This document shows positions 1 to 10,700 of a stretch of DNA of 64,000 nt, one piece after another (within the stretch, counting starts at the first letter, position 1; each line of letters opens with the position of its first letter). The position numbers and the translations under genes are program-made. The stretch covers positions 328,991,527 through 329,055,526 of the forward strand of contig OZ005651.1 of NCBI GenBank assembly GCA_963930645.1. The letters are read 5' to 3'. The notes beneath the pieces are model-generated. The model saw only the letters and a program-made list of their open reading frames with translations. It made no database searches and was not told the origin of the DNA. Origin of the DNA: Salticus scenicus. Lineage: Eukaryota; Arthropoda; Arachnida; Araneae; Salticidae.

Positions 1-46
1 GATTTCGAATTTCAGTTGTTTTTTATGTTTGGATTTGTATTCAAAA

Positions 47-202
47 TTAAATAGTTTTTAAGATTTTAATAAGCTTAAAAATCTTGCCGCCCACGACAGG
101 AGCTTCTAAGCATAATCCGTTGCTGGACATTTCATCGCCGTATGAAAGTAACGGCATCCCATTGTTAAATACGGTCACTCTCCAATTCGGACGATCAACC
201 AT
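47..202 (-). CDS. Short hypothetical ORF (51 codons), possibly transposon-linked
   Basis: On the minus strand an ATG at 202-200 opens a 51-residue frame ending in TAA at 49-47. It begins MVDRPNWRVTVFNNGMPLL and includes GDEMSSNGLCLEAPVVGGK. The stretch is more GC-rich than its surroundings and the residue mix looks protein-like. No splice donor is obvious at its 3' end, and an in-frame stop lies about 11 codons upstream of the ATG. It lies downstream, in minus orientation, of a hAT-like terminus, so it may be part of that element or of a captured sequence. I do not recognise the family. ORFs of this length also occur by chance in this composition. Confidence 0.25.
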   Translation of the reverse strand: MVDRPNWRVTVFNNGMPLLSYGDEMSSNGLCLEAPVVGGKIFKLIKILKTI

Positions 203-371
203 ACAAATATAACGCCATACAATTGTAGTATGTATTCATGTATTTCAAACTGGTATAAAAAAATCTGAAACGTATTAAATGGGGTCTACAAAGTGCTAAT
301 AATTGATTAAAAACCCGATGAAGCATCAGTTTTTCTCACTTTTTTAAAATTAGAGTTTCCTTTTGTCGCCT

Positions 372-447
372 TTAAGACTCAGGCGCCCCTAAAACATTTA
401 CGCCCCTAGGCCCGAGCCCCACGGGCCTAAACCCAAATCCGTCACTG
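372..447 (-). mobile_element. hAT-like transposon terminus
   Basis: Read on the minus strand the segment starts CAGTGACGGATTTGGG and continues with GC-rich blocks of the GGCCCGTGGGGC type. CAGTG-CGGATTTxGG starts are typical of hAT elements. The partner terminus is not visible and would lie before the window start if the element is intact. The GC-rich block stands out sharply from AT-rich flanks. Confidence 0.4.
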
Positions 448-637
448 AAGAAGGACAATGATATCTAAGAAAAACAACTACACACTTTGTTAAATTAATG
501 TTCTTTATTTTACCACTTACACATTAGTATACGTAACATTCTATAAGTGATAAATTAACTTCAACCATTTTATGAAATTATTATGTAGAAATGACATAAA
601 AATTTTCACATGCAATGTATATGAATCAGCTAAGGTT

Positions 638-643
638 TTTATT
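638..643 (-). promoter_or_regulatory. Candidate poly(A) signal of the Reeler gene
   Basis: AATAAA on the minus strand, about 50 bp past the TAA stop of the last Reeler exon. It is the first canonical hexamer after the stop, but hexamers are frequent in DNA this AT-rich. Confidence 0.45.
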
Positions 644-692
644 AATGTGTATCAGTCTTCTTGGCTTATACATTGACTTCGTTCAAAACCTG

Positions 693-762
693 TTAAACAA
701 TAGAAACTGCTCTGCTTTGAATATTGTTCCAGAAGATCTCGTAGGTTTTCACAATGACAGCT
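693..762 (-). CDS. Reeler gene, terminal exon
   Basis: Acceptor TCTTTATTTCAG ends at 763. The exon's first base completes Arg (AG|A) and 22 further codons follow: AVIVKTYEIFWNNIQSRAV, SIV, stop. The 'VVFRAxIVxxYxxFW' run is the expected end of the Reeler domain, and the phase is exactly that required by the third exon. The plus-strand ORF at 615-809 is the antisense shadow of this exon. Confidence 0.8.
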
Positions 763-3700
763 CTGAAATAAAGAAAAGACCAAATTATTATCATAATTAT
801 ATTCTTTAAGTTTTTAAAGCTTCTATCTTTATTGTTAACATTAAAAGAATGAGGAATAAAAATATATACAATTAATTGAAGTCCTGATACGTTAATTTTT
901 TATCAATGTGAACCAAATTATGTAACATATTAGGCCTTAGGGAATATTTAAATAAATTAACACGTTGAAAATAGAAAGTTAATGATATAAAAATCTATTA
1001 GGAAAATATTTTTCTCGTGATGTCAGATGCTTCTAAATTGACATTTGGCAAATTCTAATTTGATGTATATTTGTTTCTGAATGAATATTAGTGGCTTGAA
1101 TTATTTCTCATAATTAAACGTATAATATCGAAATATATATATATATATATACATAGAAAACAATTGACAGGAAAATATATAAAAATATAAGTTTTACTGA
1201 TTAGAAAAACCAACAGGAGAATTACAAACCAATGCGCAAGATTGCAGCGAAAGGAAATGCAAAACTTTGATATAGTAATATATAAATGCAGAAATATATA
1301 AACGAATGAATGAAATTAAATGTAGAAATATATATACACAAATGAATGTAATTATACCCCAAAAAACACTGAGATCTTCATCAGGGAGGCCCCTCAGTGT
1401 AGGGGTGAATGAGAAGTTTCTGAAAGGACAGTAGCTATAAGCTAATAACTATCCTTAGCCCCCAACTTCTCACCAAACAGAAAACCACCAATAACTGAAG
1501 AGAAATCAAACATACATATAATGTATAAAACTACTAAAATATTTTATAAAACCATCAAATTGTAAAAGTTATAAAACCACATCAATTCATTTAAAAATAT
1601 ATACAATACAAAAGAGAATTACCGAAGGTAAACAAGAAAGTATTAAAAGAAATAAAAATTACAACCTTTCAACTGGAACACAAACTATCTTCGGCCAACG
1701 GGGCTACTCGTTGGTACTTCAATATCGCCCTTAAATGAGGAAGTAGAACCAACCGAGACAGGAAAACTCTGAAAAGTCACAGTTAAAAATTGTGACGGGT
1801 AACAGTTAATTTGCAAGGTACTTTTTAGATCTTCAAGAGCATATTTTAAATCATCTTCATTATTGCAAATAGAATGAATTCTTTTAAACTGTGCGAACAT
1901 AATGTTTTTTAAAACTTTTCTACTCATATTTGAATGATAGATATATAGATATATAGATATCTATAGATATATAGATGATTTAATTGTTTTTAACTGTAAT
2001 TGTTTCGAAAATATCTCTAAAAAAATATATCCTAAGGAATTGGTTTTGAACCGTACAGATACCGATAAAATTTCTTTCCTTGATTTAAATATAAAGAGAA
2101 ATGAAGATAAATGGCTAATTGGATTATATGATAAAAGAAAGGATTTTAATTTTAAAGTTAATAGTCTTACTAATTTGTTTTCAAATATGAGTAGAAAAGT
2201 TTTAAAAAACATTATGTTCGCACAGTTTAAAAGAATTCATTCTATTTGCAATAATGAAGATGATTTAAAATATGCTCTTGAAGATCTAAAAAGTACCTTG
2301 CAAATTAACTGTTACCCGTCACAATTTTTAACTGTGACTTTTCAGAGTTTTCCTGTCTCGGTTGGTTCTACTTCCTCATTTAAGGGCGATATTGAAGTAC
2401 CAACGAGTAGCCCCGTTGGCCGAAGATAGTTTGTGTTCCAGTTGAAAGGTTGTAATTTTTATTTCTTTTAATACTTTCTTGTTTACCTTCGGTAATTCTC
2501 TTTTGTATTGTATATATTTTTAAATGAATTGATGTGGTTTTATAACTTTTACAATTTGATGGTTTTATAAAATATTTTAGTAGTTTTATACATTATATGT
2601 ATGTTTGATTTCTCTTCAGTTATTGGTGGTTTTCTGTTTGGTGAGAAGTTGGGGGCTAAGGATAGTTATTAGCTTATAGCTACTGTCCTTTCAGAAACTT
2701 CTCATTCACCCCTACACTGAGGGGCCTCCCTGATGAAGATCTCAGTGTTTTTTGGGGTATAATTACATTCATTTGTGTATATATATTTCTACATTTAATT
2801 TCATTCATTCGTTTATATATTTGTGCATTTATATATTACTATATATATACATATATATATATAAATGATAGATATTTTAACCTTAAATATTTAGCTTTTA
2901 ATAGCTACATTTCAAAACCAACACAACAAAAATAAAACTGATTGTAAAACATTGCTAAAACTAGCACAAAAATGTTGCGATACATGTTAAGATCCAATAA
3001 GAGACAAAAACAATATAAATTACTTACGCCCACTTGAGTAAAAAAGGACCATTAAACATAATGACGGAGAAAATAAATAAAGGACCACAGAAATAATAAT
3101 TAAAAAAAAATGCTTAAAAATAGAAGTATTGTCCCATCAGGAAGCATGTACTTCATAAAGTTGTGAAAGCTGCAACGATTTCGTAAAACAATATAGCTAA
3201 CAGTAGCAAATATATATCGTTCATGACTCGATCCAGCAGCAAAACCATTTTGAATGAGAAATGAAATAAAATATTAAATTAAATCATCAAGGAAACCAGA
3301 AAGAAAAATAGAAAAAATCAGAGTAACCACATGTAAAATTTTCAGACAACATGGAGAATAGGAAGTTGCCATCATATTAATGAAATTAAAAATAAATGCT
3401 ATGCAAACATCGATTAATCGATAAATACTTAACATCTGAGCATTTTCATTAACGATAAAATTCACTTCGTAATTATTTAATAAGTTAGTTAAAATTAAAT
3501 TTTTTCATAAATCAATGAACTTTAAAACCTTTATGGAAAGGAAATAATGACAGCAAAAATTAATTCAGCAGTGAGCCAACGCCATCTATCGTGTAGCTAG
3601 ATAAACAATAATAAGTCAGTTAAATTAGTTCAGGTTTAAACAAGCAAATGCGATTAGGATTATTATGCATATTAATGCAATCTTTAAATCAGATGCCTGT

Positions 3701-4727
3701 TTAAAATAGCTAATAACTCTCGACGTAGTCTAAACTTAAAATAATGCTTTAATCTATGATTAACTAGATTTTAAATTTCAAATTCCTTATAATACACAGC
3801 ATACGAAATATTAGATGGGGCGTACTCTGAAACAATATAAATATAAGATTTGTTGTAATATATAAATGTGTAGTCGCAATGTCAAGTATTAGGAGAAAAA
3901 AAATCATAGAGTATACTGCTTCGAGAAGCAGAATGAAGCGTAAATATTTAACTCTTCAAATTTCCGGGAAGATCAGAGCTTTCTAATTCTTATATATTAG
4001 TCATTTCTTTTAAAAGAATTAATAAATGTGCATAGACTTGCGAATTCTTCTTTAGTTTTTAGAAATATTATTTATTCACCATGTAGTAACAAATAAATGA
4101 AGTAAATAACCATTGTGTAATTACATCATCCTTTACTTTTCTTTCAATTTATTTTATAAACTTTCGGGAAAGAAAGTGTCAGAGGGAAAGCTTTTGAATA
4201 TCATAATCATACGAAACACAGTTAATATATTTACTATTTTATTCTAAATATAATTAATAAATTACTATTTGATCAGAAATATGCTACGTTTGATAAGTAT
4301 AAATGAATTAATGAATAAATAAAATTAGTGATTAATTTTGAAATTATTTATCAGGTCAATACCCTATTTTATTTTCTGTTTGATATATTTTATTCCCTTT
4401 CTTGAGAAACAAGACCTTTATTATAATAATCTTACTTAATGTGTATCAAGTATATTTATGCTAGGAATTTTGCTGGAAATCTTAAGTTTTATTCAGTAAA
4501 CAATAACAGAATGCATTATTTAGTGGTGATGGTGTAGTATGTTTCAGGGGTTAGTCAGATGGTAGTCGTTTCAGGGGTTAGTCCTTGGTAGTCAGATATC
4601 ATTCTTTCTCCTACTCTGTGTAATCCAATGGTATTTCTGTTGTTGTGTATTATCAGGTCAGGATATCTCGTTCAAAAATAAAGTTTTCCAGATTCTATTT
4701 TCTAAATTTCACTCTTTGAACATGTCG

Positions 4728-4758
<31 letters not shown>

Positions 4759-7700
4759 GGAGGGGGGGGGGGGGAGATACCTTTCTAAAAAATATTAAAT
4801 ATTTTATTTTATTAAGCAAACTTAAGTGTATAACTTTCAATCCCGAAAAGAAATATTTAACTTATTATTATTACTATTATTATTATTATTATCATCATCA
4901 TCTTCATTAATATTATTATTATTTTAAATTGCTTTCTAAGATAAAAAGTGACATGTTCAAAGAGTGGAATAAATAAAAAAAAAAAAAAAAAAAAAGAATT
5001 AACAAGATATACTGATAGTACACAGCAATAAAAATCCCATTGGATTACATGGGGAAGAAGAAAGGAGGATATCTGAGTACGCCTAAAACCTAAGCATCGT
5101 TGTCAACTTATAGGGACTTTTTAAATATCCATCACTAATTTTTTATTGTAATTTTTGTCTAATTCTATGTATGTCCAATCGGCTATCGTATATCACCATT
5201 GGCCCTCAGCATGGCTAGGCCCACGAGCTTGAACTGGTTTCGCATCTCCTACAGAGCAGAACTTTGTAGAGAGCAGAACTTCTCGACCACTGGTGAGGGC
5301 AGTGATGATGGATATATGCATTTGTAAGAATAGATACAAAACCCAGTTGTAAATTTCCGATATTTATTAAACACATACCTGAAAACAACTTTTCCTTTAA
5401 ATGATGCTGGAGCAATCCAGTCAAGGGTGACAGTTGACTTGTCATCTGCATTCACGTGTGTTGCTGCAGTCTGAAAAGAATAGAAAGTTGTAAGTTGAAA
5501 TTTTTTGGAGGTATAATTAATACCATAAAAAATTGTTAGCGAAATAAAACATAGTTTCTTATAGCAGTTATTATTTTCGATGTAATACTGATGTTAACAA
5601 AAAAAAAAAAAAAAAAAAAAAAAAATAGTTATTACAACCCTGATTAATTTTGAAATCTCTGTTTAGTCGACGGCTAGAATGCCCTCTTCGCAGCCGCCGT
5701 AGTTCAACGAAATATTCACAGAGAAATAATTATTTTCTCCTTTCAGTTGAATCACCAAAAAATAATTTTTAAATTATGCGTCAAATCTGACGAATCATTT
5801 TAGATCCACTTTTGGTACAAAACATTTCAGTTTTCAAATACTATCCGCAAATATTGACATCGAGTCAACTGTTTGATCTGTTTTAAATTGCATACATTTA
5901 GTTTGAAAGGCTTTTAAAAAACCATTAGCTAAAACTAATAAACAATTTTTCACCTTCACTTTCACTTGCAGTTCGGAACAATCACTCAATTACAGTTATG
6001 TGTGTGTGTGTGTGTGTGTGCATATAATAATAAATAAACTATCAGATATTCTTACTTTTCAAAGTTTAAAAGAATGGATCTATTTTTTAAGTGCGTAATA
6101 TATTTCTTTAATACAGTTAATGCATAAATTTCGTAATTTTTATTCATTGAAAACTTGCTTGAAATATGGAATTTTTCTGAAAGGCGGGAGAAAAATATAA
6201 AAAAAGAATTGAAATGCCTGAAAATTAGGAAATTTTGATGAATGTGTTAGAAAATAAAATGCAAGGCTCAATTTAGGCTTAAGCATGCATTAAAAAAAAA
6301 AAAAGCGTATGGTCAATAATTTAAATGTTCAAAAATTAAACGACATGTAATTTATGTATTTTTAAAATAAAGGTAAATTTCTTTGTATAAAATCTATCCC
6401 TTTTATCTTAAGTTAATAGTTTAAAATTAAAAAAGAAAAAAAATGCTCGAAATCAGTCAGAAATTTAAAACCATCAAGGAATAGTAAGTTTTATTTTAAT
6501 TAAAGTTTTTTTTAAAGGATTTTCCATTTTAGGATTGGTGTTACTATTTTGTTTAATAAACTAATTGTTGTATTTATGACATTTTGCAAATGCTACATAA
6601 CAATTTCTTTTTAGCTCTTTAAAAGTATACTCACATTCATATACACGTGATAATGCTGATACATATTACATATTTCATTCGTAACTAAAAGGTTTCTTAA
6701 GACACGGATACAAAAACAAGTTTTATTGATTTTCAAACAAATTTTCATTAACAAAACTATTAAGGTCGATTTAATTACTCTAATGCCATTTCAGTTTTGT
6801 CCCTTTGGTCCTTTGTTATTTCAGAATCCTTATTTAATCACATATTAAATAGTTGAGGGGGGGGGGAATCTAGAAGAAATACAGTTTTTTTTTTTTTTTT
6901 TTATGTTAGTAATTTTTTTTTCTTCTTTGCAAAAACATGTCATAATTTTTGGTAAGTATATGTATAACAAAAATTCAACGAAATTAAATCTAAAAAAGTT
7001 GAAAGCAAATTAAACAAACATTTTCACCTTTTAAGACTAATTAAATAAATTAACTAAAAATAAGATATAATTAACAACTATAGTTAAAAAATAAATAACT
7101 GAAATAGTTTTTTTTTAATGAAATTTCAAATTTTTAATCCATCAGTCTGTTTTTCAATATTGTTTATCTGTTACTAAATTATTGAAATTTGTATAATATT
7201 TCAGAATCACATATCATCAAGAATTTTTTATTTCTTCGATATTAAAATATATATGTATATTGCGTTCATAAAAATTTTAAATTTGCAGGTTTTGATGGCT
7301 AAACTTCATAGGTGTTCTGAATTCGATTTCACTATTTTTGACTTATGCTTGCTTGTTTATATGTTGCAAGATTTTATAAGTGCAGTAAATAAAACTTAAT
7401 ATTATATAAGTTACCAGCAGCCTGTTGTGAAAACCTATACTCGTTAAATTTCCGTGTATACCATCCAATATATAACGTTGTTCTGTCGTGATTTTCCTGA
7501 TCTACGTAACAGCTATATCTTGATATCTGTGTGCTGAAAATGCACCAAAATTAATCTGTAAAATGCTTATTAAAAATGTTTATTAAATTTTATTTTTTTA
7601 TACTCAGTAGAAGGTGCTGCTATGCTATGTTATTTCCCCTCGATGATAATTGCAAACGCGTCTGAATTTCTAATTGGTTGAAAAACACCAAATTTTATAT

Positions 7701-10700
7701 TTGAAATTGCTTTGTATATTTTATATTATTATTAGCAAAAAACATGGCTTTGAGTATTTAGTAGAAGGTTGTGTTTGTTATGATATTTTTCTTTAAAAAA
7801 TGTTTATTCTAATGGAATTTTTAATAAGGAAATAAATTAAATGTTAGCTATTAGACACTTCTATGCAGTAGATATAATTTAAAATGTTGCCTATATACAC
7901 TAATATTTTTCAAAGTATTTTGTTGTTGTAAAAGAGCATAATTACAGAACGACTGCACTGCCAAAAAAAAAAAAAAAAAAAAAAGTCCTGTTTGCTGCCA
8001 GAAATTTTCTGTAATTCAGAAAAATACGTCCTATCAACGTAATTTTTCCGTTGATAGAACGCATTTTTCTGAATTACAGAAAATTTCTGGCAGTAAACAG
8101 GACTTTTTTTTTTTTTTGGCAGTGTGGGTTCAGAGCCGCAGCGGTCTGATCGTCAGAGGCTTCATTCTTTACCTAACCACTCTCCAGTCTCTTGTACTTT
8201 GATAATATTATTTCTAATTTTTGGCATTCAGATTTCAAAACAGGATTTTTTCTTGTCATACAAAAGTCGGACTGGGAACAAGGACTTAGCTCGAAGAGAT
8301 CCAGCCAGATGCATCAGACACCCCGTTCCCAGACCAACAATCGTTTTAACTTGATACCAGATTTAAAATTTTCCGGTTGCTTTTTTATTTTTCATATTCC
8401 ATGGTTGTATGCCAGTCAATTAAGACTTTTATATCAATTAAAGTATTAGGTCTACCGGAAAGTTCTGTCCTTTTGAATTAAAATGCTAGCATAAGAAATG
8501 TATCCTGGATAATATTTAAAATATTCTTGGGTAACTTTAAAGATGATAATTGGTAAAGTACCATATAAATATCGTCAAACTAAAATTTCCGGTGTCATTT
8601 CAGTAATTCAAAAGGACAGAACTTTAATGTAATCATCAATGTTTCTTTGCGATGCAAAATATTTGAAACGTACTAAATTAAAAAAGAAATGTAGTATACA
8701 AATAGAAACTGTATATTCGTCATATATGTTACTGTTATAGAGGCGATTATACTGCCGTAGATACGCAGGGATGAAATATCCACATATGTAATAGATGGAT
8801 AGTTAAGTTGGTACATAGAAATAGGAAAAACTTACCGATGATCCACATTGTCTGGTTTGAGCAGTTCCTGCTTTTGCCTTGAACTGACCAATAGGTTCCT
8901 TAGTAGCTTCCTTTTGAGCTTGAATGAAGAATCCTTTAAAAGTGTCTCCCTGAATAGTGACTATAAGAGAGAAAAATAATGAGAATGTTGCCTCTGTTTA
9001 AATATTAAAAGTATTCCGAAAGTTAATTCGAATCGTTTTCTGAGCATTAAAAATAAATACCATTCGTCAATAGTGTTCTTGGAAAAATCACTAATTAGAA
9101 CAACCTGTATTATTATTATTATTAGTATTTAATGAGAAGAAATGGTTCATTGTGGAATTTAAAATAAAATCATTTTGAAATTTTAAGGGGGAAAAAAATA
9201 CATTAACGTTATATTTACTAAAACTAAACCCACTTTTTGAGGTAAAAAAAAAAAAAAAAAATCACTTTATCTAGGTAAATGTTTTATCACTATTAGGAAA
9301 GATATTCATACATTCATTGCAAGAAATAAATTTATTAAAGCATACAATTTTTTTAATTTAATTATATTTTGTTTTTGAATAGTAAATTGCAGCATAAAAA
9401 TTACCTGTTTAATGCGTTGCAATACCAATTAATTTTTGCTTTCATTACATTCGTTGCCAAACCTTCGGATTTTTTAACACCAATAATTTTTTAAAGCTTT
9501 CATTAAAAGCGAAATTTTGTGATTAAATTAGACGAAAATAACTTTAAATGTATAGTGGTGGGAAAATTTCCGGAGGATTGGTAGTTCTGCGTAACAGTTA
9601 AAGCCAAATTGAAATGCAGTTTTCCAGCATACAACGCAAATGCCGAGATAAATATGAAGGGATGGAATTAAATGTATCAAATATGATAAATTAGGGAAAA
9701 AATGGAATTATTTTAAGGTGATAGACTCTGAGGAAGTTTCTAATTTCCCCGATGCGGTAATATATAGGGTTGCTTTTGTTTATTTATTCATGTGCTAAAT
9801 CTTGTGCAGCGACCTTTAGTAATACGTTTCTGTAATTTCTAGGATATCATTACACTTTTACAATTGCAGCTTTATAAAATAATAAAACGAACACTTTGAA
9901 ATGCATCTATCTATATTAATGTTAGAAAAATGTTAGAAATAAAAACGACAGTCGAAGAGTTAAGGGGTCACTTTCTGGCGCAGATTTTACACCCATGTTT
10001 TTCCACAGCAGTCTTTTATAAGCGACTATATAAAGGAAAAATTATTACTTGCAAATACTAGTACGAAATAAATACCTCTGAAAATATTCCATAAAGCGAA
10101 CTAAAAGGTGTATTTACATAAACATGAAAGTTAATAGGGGTGTTGCGTTAGTTAGAATGTACACTATATCAAATGGGATATTCTTTAAACTGATATCATA
10201 ATCTAGAACTCGATTATAATTTGAAAATTAGTCAAACAGTTATTTTAACCCTTTTCAAATATTAATAAAAATGTGATATCACTATATCAAAAGGGATATT
10301 CTTTAAACTGATATCATAATCTAGGTCTCGATCCTAATTTGAAAATTAGTGAAACAATCATTTTAACCCTTTTTAAATATTGATAAAAAATGTGATTTTA
10401 TTAATAATAAAAATTAATTTTAAATATTTAGTTAAACTTTGGGAATTAGTTTTAAATGGATAGCTACGATAATGCAGATTCAATGCTAAAGGAAGAAGAA
10501 AAAGAATTGTGAAATGTTTGAAAAGCCTTAAAACTTTTATTAATGAATTTTTTCTCTCTAAATTATTCCCACAAATCTTATTCTTTGGTGTTTGAATAAA
10601 TTTTATCGAAAATACAATACGACTTAGTCTTTAAAGCTAGAGTTACCATTGTTATGATTATTACTATAATTATTAGTAGCAGTAGGGTTGTTGTGAGTGA

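Larger units (their letters stand above)
1271..2843 (+). mobile_element. 5'-truncated Penelope-like element with long inverted arms
   Basis: The right arm (2180-2843) is the 3' end of a retroelement in plus orientation. The left arm (1271-1934) is its reverse complement, collinear without gaps over 664 bp with very few mismatches. Between them (1935-2179) lies unique sequence that begins with a reverse-transcriptase YIDD motif. A truncated body joined to an inverted copy of its own 3' end is a known Penelope-like outcome. The junction sits in a palindromic run of TAGATATA units at about 1937-1975. Both flanks are simple AT repeats, so no target-site duplication can be read. Confidence 0.75.

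Noticed and set aside
615..809. 64-aa plus-strand ORF
   Set aside because: It is antisense to the Reeler terminal exon, which has splice and family support.
1685..1927. 80-aa minus ORF identical to part of a plus ORF
   Set aside because: Mirror copy in the left arm of the Penelope-like palindrome, not an independent gene.
2715..2750. Hammerhead ribozyme in the first Penelope-like element
   Set aside because: CTGATGA is present but no GAAA strand or cleavage site can be placed.
5215..5455. Two overlapping minus ORFs
   Set aside because: They read through Reeler exon 3 into its intron, or in the wrong frame.
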